Source: Verrucomicrobiota bacterium
GTDB lineage: Bacteria; Verrucomicrobiota; Verrucomicrobiia; Opitutales; Opitutaceae
Direction of reading: 5' to 3'
Assembly (NCBI GenBank): GCA_947471035.1
Contig: CANIWJ010000034.1
Span: 1-34,872, forward strand
DNA: 34,872 nt
Every line of letters begins with the position of its first letter. The first letter of the stretch is position 1. Below, in pieces: positions 1 through 7,510 of the stretch. Below the pieces are notes generated by a model that was not told the DNA's origin, made no database searches, and saw only the letters and a program-made list of their open reading frames with translations. The translations under genes and the position numbers were made by a program.

Positions 1-530
1 CCAATGCTTCGGAGCAGCGGTGCCGTTGAGACGGATGGACTGGTCGGATCGCAGGTTGGTAGTGCGGTCAACCTTGTGGGATGCGGCGACATAGTAACGC
101 ACGTCGGGACGATCTCTGATGACAAAGAATCTATAATCGAAGAGTCCACGGCGATGACCGGCACGTCGAGATCAAGCGCGTTGGGTTCGTCAAAATACAG
201 TGCCCTGACTTTTGGCATGAGTTTACGCGCCAAGTGCTCCCACGGTCGCCAGTCGCGTTGTTCATTGGCGCGGGACAAGGCACTCCGGGTGATCCGGGAC
301 CGGAAGCCCATATGATAAGCCAATCCGGCCTGTGCGTTCAGACAGGCCTCAATATCACGCAGGCTCTCGCGAAAAGTCATCTGCGCAAAACCAAGCGTCA
401 AAAAATGGTCCCACGGCGAAAGCGCGTCACTACGCGGAGCCGGCACGTCGCACGCGGTATATGCACGCTGAAACTCCCAGTGTGGGATGCGCGCCATGAC
501 TTGGGTGAAGACGGTTTGACCGGTGTTCAT
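1..530 (-). pseudogene. IS4-type transposase remnant, internally deleted and cut by the window edge
   Basis: Read on the minus strand from the ATG at 530-528, the sequence gives an N-terminus starting MNTGQTVFTQVM, followed by WDHFLTLGFAQMTFRESLRDIE and VIAVDSSIID. This is the pattern of IS4-family transposases with a DUF4372-type N-terminal domain; the first catalytic Asp is about residue 129. Near position 128-135 the reading jumps to another frame that gives FFVIRDRPDVRYYVAASHK, then VDRTTNLRSDQSIRLNG, which is the later part of the same family. By comparison with the family layout, roughly 70-90 codons, including the second catalytic Asp, are missing between the two parts. The copy is therefore a dead remnant. 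Its 3' end lies outside the window. The family call is firm; the deletion size is an estimate from memory of the family. Confidence 0.85.
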
Positions 531-660
531 CCGGAATCCGACCTCGAAAAACGCCCTCCGTGTTCAAATCGTGAGCAGACTCTTAACGCTACAACTCCGT
601 GCAAAATTGCTTCTTACGTCAGACCTTCGGTCAGTAAGTGGGACAGCATTGGGGGCGGCC
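531..660. mobile_element. Probable end of the IS4-type element, junction with the GH35 gene
   Basis: The stretch between the transposase start and the first recognisable GH35 residues is non-coding and should hold the terminal inverted repeat of the insertion element. GH35-like residues begin at about 663-680, so the element end is probably near 640-660, around GGGACAGCATTGG (642-654). The other end of the element is outside the window, so the inverted repeat and any target duplication cannot be confirmed here. Confidence 0.4.
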
Positions 661-2057
661 CCCGCCCGTCACGCACCACCAGCAACCTGCTTTTCTACGT
701 GGCCCGTTTCTTCGTCGAGGGCGGCAAGGGCATCAACTATTACATGTGGCATGGCGGCACCAACTTCGCCCGTGAAGCGATGTTCCTCCAAGCGACGAGT
801 TACGACTACGACGCGCCGCTCAACGAGTTTGGCCAGAGCACCTCCAAATACGACGCCTTGCGGGCCTTCCATACTCTGTTGCGCGAGCATCAGGCGTTCT
901 GGCTGGAAACCGATTTACCCGAGCAACAGTCCCCCGCACCGGGCATCGCCGTGCGCCTCTTCCGCCACGGTGGTCGCGAACTCGTCGTTCTGGCCAACGA
1001 CAATTTTCTCTATCAAAATCTGCCGCCCGCCACCATCATCTGGGCCGGCCAGAGCTATCTCTTGCCGAGCGAGTCCATGATCTGGCTGCTGGACGGGCGG
1101 GAGATCTGGCGTTGCGAGGTGAACAACACCGCCGAGGCCTCGCCGGATGTTTTCAATCCCGTCATCACTCCCGACCGCATCGAGACAATCGAAGAATCGC
1201 CGCCAGTTTCCGGTTTCATCGAGCGTGCCCGGCCGGAAGACCAGTTGCTGCATACGCACAACCAAAGCGACTACTGCTGGTATCTGACGGATCTCACCGT
1301 GCCCGTAACCGGCTCCGGCGAGCTCACGCTCACGGGTCTTAACGATTACGCCCAAGTGTTCATCAATGGCACGTGTCTCGCCCGTTCATCTTCCCATTTA
1401 AAAGAGGACCGCGGCGTCTGGGACGGGCCTGATTATATCCAGAAATTCCCACTCGATCTGCCCGCAGGAAAGCATCGTGTGGCCGTGCTCTGCTCTGCTC
1501 TCGGTCTAGTCAAGGGCGACTGGCAAGCCGGCAAGCTGAACATGACCACGGAGCGCAAGGGACTCTGGGGCGAGGCTCGATGGAACGGCGTTGCCCTCAC
1601 CGGCCCGTGGCAGCTCCGTCCCTTTCTTGATGGCGAGATCCTCGACTTGCCCGGTCAGGCCGGAGAACTCGCTAGGTGGCGGGCGTTTGATCCGGCCACC
1701 GATGCCGGTCGGCCTTTGCGCTGGTTCCGTCTCACCTTCGACGCGCCTTCAGGCGAGGCGCCTCTCGCACTGGATCTCGTCGGTCTCGGCAAAGGTCTGG
1801 TGTGGATCAACGGCCAGTGTATCGGCCGTCATTGGCTGGTCCGCATCCGCGAACAGAAAGACAAGCATCTGGAGCACGGCACAGGTCTGCTTATGGATGA
1901 ATCCACCGCCGAACCGTCTCAACGCTACTATCACCTCCCGCGCGAATGGGTGCGCTCCGGCCGCAACGAGATCATCGTGTTTGAAGAAACCGGCGGCGAC
2001 CCGCGCGCAGTCCAAGTCTGTGCCTGGAGCCGCGCTGAGATCCTCTCGACTCATTAA
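660..2057 (+). pseudogene. GH35 beta-galactosidase, N-terminal half lost
   Basis: The open frame from about 660 carries the second half of a GH35 beta-galactosidase: LLFYVARFFVEGGKGINYY, then MWHGGTNF (HGGTNF at 750-767), TSYDYDAPLNEFGQ, and two C-terminal galactose-binding-like beta-sandwich domains ending near WINGQCIGRHW and NEIIVFEE. GH35 enzymes carry both catalytic glutamates in the N-terminal part of the barrel, upstream of HGGTNF; none of that part is present. Upstream sequence is antisense to the IS4-type transposase, so the in-frame ATG at 234 is accidental. The remaining frame is uninterrupted to the stop at 2055-2057. The gene is most simply a beta-galactosidase broken by insertion-element activity. 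No product with GH35 activity is expected unless the missing half exists elsewhere. Confidence 0.88.
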
Positions 2058-2082
2058 AACAATCTTCAGGAGCCCATCACCC

Positions 2083-2160
2083 ATGAGACTCGAATCCATC
2101 GAACTTCAGGCCACCTTCAGGCAAATAACTCAGACTCCTCATTGGCTGTATTCAAAATAA
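2083..2160 (+). pseudogene. Orphan 25-codon start, probably a truncated gene
   Basis: An ATG at 2083 sits 10 bases after AGGAG (2068-2072) and opens a 25-residue frame beginning MRLESIELQATFRQ. The spacing from the upstream GH35 stop and the good ribosome-binding site look like a normal operon start, but the frame ends at once. It may be the 5' stump of a gene lost by deletion. The fragment is too short to assign to a family, and a chance ORF cannot be excluded. Confidence 0.3.
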
Positions 2161-2185
2161 CCTGACGCTCTGCTTACGCCCTCCG

Positions 2186-2226
2186 GGTGAAAGGGAACCA
2201 AGCTGAGCCGGCGTCTCCCTCTCACC
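2186..2226 (+). terminator. Imperfect hairpin upstream of the GH52/GH116-like gene
   Basis: GGTGAAAGGGA (2186-2196) pairs with TCCCTCTCACC (2216-2226) at 10 of 11 positions, with a 19-base loop, and is followed by TTAATTTA. It could end transcription of the broken GH35 unit. There is no proper T run, so this is a weak call. Confidence 0.3.
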
Positions 2227-2257
2227 TTAATTTAGCCCCCCTACTTATCCTCTCCCT

Positions 2258-4390
2258 ATGCAACTGATGGCCGATGCTCTCGCCGTGACGGGTTCCCGTC
2301 ACGGAATCTTCTTTGAACCACACCGCCGCACCTGTGCGCTCCTGCGTTTCGCACCATTTCATGCCAGACCGCTATTTCATTTACGCGCCGGCCTGAAGGT
2401 CGGAGATCGCGAAATTATATTCCCTCTGGCTCCGCTAAATGGCGCGCAGGATTTTTCCTTTGTTGATCAACGCACCTCCCCCTGCACGGTCAGTTTTATC
2501 GGCCTTGATTCCCCTTCAGGGCTCAAGGTGCGGCTGAGCGTTACGACCCCGTTTCGCCCAGGCGACGCGGACTTTTCAACCATCCCGGTATTGTTGTTCG
2601 ACTTGGTGCTCGAGCCGATCGGCGGACAGTTCCGCTGGGATTCGCAAAATACCCCACCGGCCAAGGCCGAACTTTTCTTAGAAATCACCGATGGACCGTT
2701 CGCCTACGAAGAGCAGAGACGCGACGCGCTTGATCTCGTTTTCGAGGCGACCAACAGCCGCCCTACCAGCGGCCCGGAATGGTATAAAGGAATCGGAGAA
2801 TCTGTCGCACAGCGCGACCGGCTCGTCGTGGTTTCTGGCAAAAGACAAGGGCGCCGTTTCGTCCAAACCCTCCGTCCGCAACAGGCAAAACCCTTCTCCG
2901 CCCTCACCGTCGCATGGTGCACGTGGAGCGCGGCGACGCTGCGGGTGCAGGGCGAACCTGCTCCATTTCGCTATCAGTCGCGGTTCGCCGATCTTAAAGC
3001 CGTCGCTCTCTGGGCGCGTAAATCCGGACAAGAAATCGCCGACAACGCCACCCGCACCGACGCGATCCTCACCGATCATAATCTCGGCCCCGCCACCGCC
3101 CACCTGCTGGCCTACACGCTGCACTCTTGGGCGATCAACACCTGGTGGTGTCGTCGTCCCGATGGACGCGATTGGTTCAGCGTTTGGGAGGGCAACTGCC
3201 ATTTCCATTCCACGGTCGACGTCGAGTTTACCCAGGCCCCGTTCTATCTCGCGCTGTGGCCGGAACTCTTGCGCATCGAACTCGATGCCTGGCCGGAATA
3301 CGCCAAGGACGGCCAGCTCTGTTTGGGCACGCCGGGCGCGGGCACTCAGTTTCTTTCCCACGACTGCGGAGCCTTCGGCGTCGCCGACGGACAGGTTTAT
3401 CCGCACGACATGGAGATCGAGGAAACCGCGAACTACATTCTCATGGCCTTCGCTTATTCCCGACGCACCGGGGACACATCGCTGGTGACCAAGCACCAGG
3501 CCACGCTCGATGCGTTTATTCGTTTTCTCATCGCTGCGGATACCACGGGCAACGGCGTACCCGATCACGGTGTCGCCAACACCATTGATGACGGCTCACC
3601 TGCCGTGCAGTTCGGCAAGGAACAAACCTACCTCGCCGTAAAAACCCTCGCCGCCCTCGAAACCGGCGCGCTCCTTCTCCGCAAGCCTTACGCCGTCACC
3701 GTCAAGTCAGCGCAGGCGCAAGCCCGCCGCCTCCGAGCCACGTTCAACAAACACGCCTGGGCCCGTGATCACTTCACCGTGCTCCTGGAAAAAGGCGGCA
3801 CGCTCAAAGATCCGTGGACGGGCAAGGAAAACCATTGGAAAGAAATTCCCGGCTGGGATGCCCCGCACATCTACACCGCCAACACGCTGCCCATCCTCGA
3901 CATGGTCGGCTACGATTTGAAGCTAAACACAGCCCGCGTGAAGCAAGACCTCGCCGTCGCCACCGCCCGCTGCCTGCGCGAATACGGCTGTGCCCACACC
4001 GATTTCACCGCCGAGGCACAGAAGGCGTTGGTCACCGCCGCCAACGCCGGACTAGCGGGCGCATCACGCAATCCCGGTTGGATTTCCATGAATATGCTGC
4101 GCGATCTCGCCGCGCTCTATCGCGGGATCGATCACACCGCTCTCTTCGAGCGTTACTGGGAGTGGCAGGTCACCACCAACACCCGCGAAACCCATTTGTT
4201 CTTCGAAACCTTCGGCGGCAACCATCTCCACTTCTACCCGCGCGGCGTCGCTCTCTGGGGCGTCTTCGACGCGGTAAACGGCCTCGCCATTGACCGCACC
4301 CAAAAGCTCCAGCGCTCGGGCTCGCCTTTGCCCCATCTCCGCGCAGCTCGGCTCGACCGCGCCTTTGCCCAGAATCGGAAATCCCGATGA
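2258..4390 (+). CDS. Large (alpha/alpha)6 glycoside hydrolase-like protein, GH52/GH116 (clan GH-O)-like
   Basis: This 710-residue protein has a beta-sandwich-like N-terminal half and a helical C-terminal half. Around residue 311 it reads DWFSVWEGNCHFHSTVDVEF, which resembles the nucleophile region of GH52 beta-xylosidases and GH116 glucosidases (E311 as candidate nucleophile). Around 444-445 it reads NTIDDGSPAVQFGKEQTYLA, which resembles the acid/base Asp region of that clan. Near the C-terminus HFYPRGVALWG matches the end of GH52 enzymes, and the length is close to the usual GH52 length of about 700. YPHDMEIEETANYILMAFAY also recalls the glutaminase-like DUF4965 family, so the exact family is open. 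There is no signal peptide, so it probably acts in the cytoplasm on oligosaccharides. It is the only intact gene in the first 5.7 kb. Confidence 0.6.
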   Translation: MQLMADALAVTGSRHGIFFEPHRRTCALLRFAPFHARPLFHLRAGLKVGDREIIFPLAPLNGAQDFSFVDQRTSPCTVSFIGLDSPSGLKVRLSVTTPFRPGDADFSTIPVLLFDLVLEPIGGQFRWDSQNTPPAKAELFLEITDGPFAYEEQRRDALDLVFEATNSRPTSGPEWYKGIGESVAQRDRLVVVSGKRQGRRFVQTLRPQQAKPFSALTVAWCTWSAATLRVQGEPAPFRYQSRFADLKAVALWARKSGQEIADNATRTDAILTDHNLGPATAHLLAYTLHSWAINTWWCRRPDGRDWFSVWEGNCHFHSTVDVEFTQAPFYLALWPELLRIELDAWPEYAKDGQLCLGTPGAGTQFLSHDCGAFGVADGQVYPHDMEIEETANYILMAFAYSRRTGDTSLVTKHQATLDAFIRFLIAADTTGNGVPDHGVANTIDDGSPAVQFGKEQTYLAVKTLAALETGALLLRKPYAVTVKSAQAQARRLRATFNKHAWARDHFTVLLEKGGTLKDPWTGKENHWKEIPGWDAPHIYTANTLPILDMVGYDLKLNTARVKQDLAVATARCLREYGCAHTDFTAEAQKALVTAANAGLAGASRNPGWISMNMLRDLAALYRGIDHTALFERYWEWQVTTNTRETHLFFETFGGNHLHFYPRGVALWGVFDAVNGLAIDRTQKLQRSGSPLPHLRAARLDRAFAQNRKSR

Positions 4391-4432
4391 ACACCTCGCC
4401 ACGCACTCACCCTCGTCCGATCTAAATTTTGT

Positions 4433-5230
4433 ATGAACCCCGCCACACCCCTCAACGTCCTCGGTCTCCCCGGGCTTCTCCACGGCTGCGACTACAATCC
4501 CGACCAGTGGCAGCACTCGCCCGAGATCATCGAGGAAGATTCCCGTCTCTTCCCCGAGGGTGCCTTGCGCTACACGAACTCTGTTTTCAACCCGGTCGGC
4601 GTGCGCCTCGAAAGGCTACCAATGCCCGGTGCCGACGGGTATCGTGTCTATGCCGATGGCGTCGCGGCCAGCTTCACTGACGATACGTTTCTCGAACTGC
4701 CGCTTCCCCTGCCCGGCGTGAACCAGGCCTACACGGTCCGTGCCGAGGCCCTCGCGGGCGGACAATCGCCCGACTCCAACGCGGTCACCTTGCGCTTTTG
4801 CCAACCGCGACCCTGCCACCTGAGCGACTGCGAACCGGTGCGCGCCTTCACCGGCTTTGGCGAACTGGTGAACAATTGCGCGTGGGACGGCAAAGCCTTG
4901 CGCCTCGGCGATCGCGATTACACCAAGGCCTTGCCTAGCCACATTGACAGCGACGTGACCTGTCTTCTCGGCGGCGCGTATGCCCGCTTCACCGCAACCA
5001 TCGGCCTGCACGCGCACCGGCCCGAGGGTAAGGCGTATTTTTCCGTCGAAGCGGATGACCGGGAGATTTTCCGCTCTGACCTGCTCAGCGCCAACGGCCA
5101 GCCCGTCGCGCTCGATCTGCCCATCGCCGGCGTGCGCCGACTCCGCTTGCGCGCCTGGAATCCAGCGGCCATCGGCAACGGCAACGCAATCTGGGCCGAC
5201 GCGATCCTTACACCTTCGGCATCCGTTTGA
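4433..5230 (+). CDS. Chimera: GH42 N-terminus fused in frame to fn3-like and NPCBM carbohydrate-binding modules
   Basis: Residues about 6-42 (PLNVLGLPGLLHGCDYNPDQ and onward to RLFPEG) are nearly identical to the start of the GH42 enzyme encoded at 7511. After about 4560 the match stops abruptly. Residues about 48-122 look like a fibronectin type III module (GADGYRVYADG, then YTVRAEALAGGQSPDSNAV), and 125-262 like an NPCBM domain (LLGGAYARFTATIGLHA, AYFSVEADDREIFRSDLL, RRLRLRAWNPAAIGNGNAIW). NPCBM modules normally sit at the end of secreted alpha-galactosidases or related enzymes. Here the catalytic part is missing and there is no signal peptide. The gene looks like the product of a deletion between a GH42 gene copy and the 3' end of another glycosidase. 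Whether it is expressed is unknown. Confidence 0.75.
   Translation: MNPATPLNVLGLPGLLHGCDYNPDQWQHSPEIIEEDSRLFPEGALRYTNSVFNPVGVRLERLPMPGADGYRVYADGVAASFTDDTFLELPLPLPGVNQAYTVRAEALAGGQSPDSNAVTLRFCQPRPCHLSDCEPVRAFTGFGELVNNCAWDGKALRLGDRDYTKALPSHIDSDVTCLLGGAYARFTATIGLHAHRPEGKAYFSVEADDREIFRSDLLSANGQPVALDLPIAGVRRLRLRAWNPAAIGNGNAIWADAILTPSASV
4448..4559 (+). repeat. Duplicated GH42 5' segment, copy A
   Basis: These 112 bases match 7592-7703 at 101 positions by hand count, without gaps. Most differences are at third codon positions, so the two segments diverged while still under coding constraint or came from related genes. The match ends sharply at 4559, which marks the fusion point with the fn3-NPCBM part. 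Confidence 0.9.
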
Positions 5231-5240
5231 ACCTGTTTTT

Positions 5241-5726
5241 ATGCTCCGTCATGCCATTCTTTCGGTGCCCTTTGCTCGCCGTTTTCTGCTGCTGGTTTGG
5301 GTGTCCATCACCGGCGAGACCCATGCCGCGCCGCCCCCTGCGTTTGTAGCGGGTGATCGTTGGGTGGCGATCGGTTACAGCATCACCCAAGACACGCCCC
5401 ACAAGCGCTACGTCGAATTGTTTCAGGTGATTCGGCGTCCCGACCAGCCTATCACTTATGGTAACGCGGGCTTCAGCGGCGATTCCGCCAACGGAGGCCT
5501 GCGCCGTCTCGAGTGGGACATCCTTCCGGCGAAAGGTCCGATCCCCACGGTGGCGGCGATCATGCCGGGCATGATCGACTGTGGTCGCGAACTCTACGCG
5601 GTGAACTCGCCTGACGAAAAAACTGGACAGTTAAAACGTCGCAACCGTCTCGATGCCTACGCCAAGGCCATGCGCACTTGTTCTTGTCCGGTTTACAGCC
5701 TTTCGGATGCAGCAACTAACGCCTGA
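5241..5726 (+). pseudogene. Truncated, catalytically damaged GDSL/SGNH hydrolase copy
   Basis: From the ATG at 5241 the product has a signal-peptide-like start (FLLLVWVSITGETHAAP) and then follows the intact GDSL protein at 9708 closely: AFVAGDRWVAIGYSIT, NAGFSGDSANG, IMPGMIDCGRELYA. The block I motif GDSIT is changed to GYSIT (Y46-S47), and the block III Asn is replaced by Ile112 (GMND to GMID). Similarity stops after MRT at about 5673, the rest of the enzyme including the catalytic Asp-His block is absent, and an unrelated tail runs to 5726. It follows the chimera by 10 bases, in the same order as the intact GH42-GDSL pair downstream. It is very likely inactive. Confidence 0.85.
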
Positions 5727-5802
5727 GTTTTTTGCGTCTAACCTTCCCCGCACGACCAAGTCACTTGATTCATTTATTTCTCGCAACCCAACCCATTCAA
5801 TA

Positions 5803-7431
5803 ATGAAGACCCTCCTGATCACTTCGGGTTTTAAACGATTTCGTCGAGTATCTTGGGCCGTCGGCTCTCTTGCGATGCTGGTATTGCCGACGACGAGCCC
5901 GGCGGCGGCAGTTTTGCCCGACATCATCGTTATCCTCGCCGACGATCTCGGTTACAGTGACCTCGGGTGTCAGGGCGGCGAAATCGCGACTCCAAATATA
6001 GACCGTTTGGCGGCGGAAGGAATGCGCTTCACGTCGGCATCCAACACCGCCCGTTGTTGCCCCAGTCGAGCCAGCCTGCTTACCGGTGCTTACTCCCATC
6101 GCGTCGGGCATGGCTGGATGACGCAGTTGGACCAAGGCCGACCAGCATATAAGGGTGATTTGGCCTCGGATTGTATGACACTTCCGGAGGTGCTAAAGGG
6201 GGCAGGTTATCGTTCTTTCATGTCTGGCAAGTGGCATCTTACTTCTGAAGAACACTCGCAAAAACTTCCGGCATCCGCGAGCTGGCCGACTCGGCGCGGC
6301 TTCGAACGTTTTTTTGGCATAATTGGTGGTGGTGCGTCCTATGTGGCACCGAATTTTCTGGTGCGTGATGAATCAGAGGTAAAGCCGGGCCCAGGATTTT
6401 CACTTACTCATGCGATCACTGACGCGGCGCTCGAGTATATCGAGGCACCGATTGAGGGCCCCCGGTTTATTTACGTGGCTTACACTGCACCTCACTGGCC
6501 CCTGCATGCCGATACAGAAAGGGTGGAGCGATTACTTGCTACTTATACCGTGGGTTATAATCGTATTTCTGATACTCGCATCGCTCGTCTGCGCCGTCTC
6601 GGTCTGCTGGCCGTCGATCAACAATCCGTGGGTATCGAGGTGCCGTCATGGGATACCCTCGCGCCTGATGTTCAAGCCGACCAAGCCCGCCGAATGGCTG
6701 TTTACGCCGCACAAATCCAAGATATGGACGACGGGGTTGGGCTCATTTTGGAGGCTGTTTCGCGCAGCGGCCGCGCCGATAATACGCTGATTCTATTCGC
6801 TTCCGACAACGGTGCCTGCGCCGAAGTATTGGAGGCTCCGCCCTTGCCTGAAAAACTATCGGATTCGCTTAGGTCCAGTTATGGAAAAGCCTGGGCCACG
6901 GTGAGTAGTCTGCCGTTTCGAGGGTATAAAAAAGAACCCACACAAGGAGGCCTCGCCACGCCTTTTTTCGTTCGTTGGCCAAAAGAAATAAAGCCCGGTC
7001 AATGGAGTAACGCTCCCGTTCATCTCATCGACGTGCTGCCTACATTTGCTGAGATCACTGGAGCTAGAATTCCAAAAACTATAGATGGCCAGGCGCTTAC
7101 CCAGCCCGATGGAGTATCTTTCAGGCCTGAGTTTTCGGGCGGCACCATGGCGTCGCGTGATTTATTCTTCGAGCACGAAGGTGGCCGGACCATCCGACGT
7201 GGCACAATGAAAGCGTTGGCTCTTTCCGGAAGTTCTTCGTGGCAACTCTATGACATCGCTCAGGACCCGGCAGAGCGTCACGACCTCGCTGCTGAACGCC
7301 CGGACGAACTCAAATCGCTTAAGGATGCCTGGCACACATGGGCATCCGCCAATGGTGTTTTGCCTCTCGATAGTAGAAGCTGGGGTGCCCGTAACGACGA
7401 TCCCGAGGGTTGGAAAAAAGCCCCAGACTGA
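5803..7431 (+). CDS. Secreted S1-family sulfatase
   Basis: The start at 5803 gives a signal peptide (GSLAMLVLPTTSPAAA) and a 542-residue type I sulfatase. N-terminal metal-binding residues appear in VILADDLGYSDLG, and the formylglycine motif is TARCCPSRASLLTG, where C85-C86-P87-S88-R89 fits C-x-P-S-R with C85 as the residue to be modified. Later blocks include SGKWHL, APHWPLH, FASDNGA and FRGYKKEPTQGG, all usual for arylsulfatase-like enzymes. It would remove sulfate from a sugar in the periplasm; the substrate cannot be read from the sequence. It needs a formylglycine-generating enzyme, which is not in this window. The gene is visibly more A+T-rich than its neighbours and sits between a decayed and an intact GH42-GDSL pair, which suggests later acquisition. 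The upstream in-frame ATG at 5653 lies in the truncated GDSL copy and was not used. Confidence 0.93.
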   Translation: MKTLLITSGFKRFRRVSWAVGSLAMLVLPTTSPAAAVLPDIIVILADDLGYSDLGCQGGEIATPNIDRLAAEGMRFTSASNTARCCPSRASLLTGAYSHRVGHGWMTQLDQGRPAYKGDLASDCMTLPEVLKGAGYRSFMSGKWHLTSEEHSQKLPASASWPTRRGFERFFGIIGGGASYVAPNFLVRDESEVKPGPGFSLTHAITDAALEYIEAPIEGPRFIYVAYTAPHWPLHADTERVERLLATYTVGYNRISDTRIARLRRLGLLAVDQQSVGIEVPSWDTLAPDVQADQARRMAVYAAQIQDMDDGVGLILEAVSRSGRADNTLILFASDNGACAEVLEAPPLPEKLSDSLRSSYGKAWATVSSLPFRGYKKEPTQGGLATPFFVRWPKEIKPGQWSNAPVHLIDVLPTFAEITGARIPKTIDGQALTQPDGVSFRPEFSGGTMASRDLFFEHEGGRTIRRGTMKALALSGSSSWQLYDIAQDPAERHDLAAERPDELKSLKDAWHTWASANGVLPLDSRSWGARNDDPEGWKKAPD

Positions 7432-7439
7432 CCAACCAA

Positions 7440-7454
7440 GGTTAATTCTTAACC
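7440..7454. promoter_or_regulatory. Perfect palindrome between the sulfatase and GH42 genes
   Basis: GGTTAA-TTC-TTAACC is a perfect 6-bp inverted repeat just after the sulfatase stop and 57 bases before the GH42 start. The 7432-7510 gap is A+T-rich (with TTTAAATTTTCTC and GATAATATC near the GH42 start), so it may hold a promoter with this palindrome as an operator. No matching regulator lies in the window. A chance palindrome is possible. Confidence 0.3.
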
Positions 7455-7510
7455 TCCAAGCACTCTACTTTAAATTTTCTCAATCACTGATTTCCTGAGA
7501 TAATATCACT

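Noticed and set aside
234..660. Open frame extending the GH35 remnant to an ATG at 234
   Set aside because: This part is antisense to the recognisable IS4-type transposase and has no GH35 similarity, so the extension is accidental.
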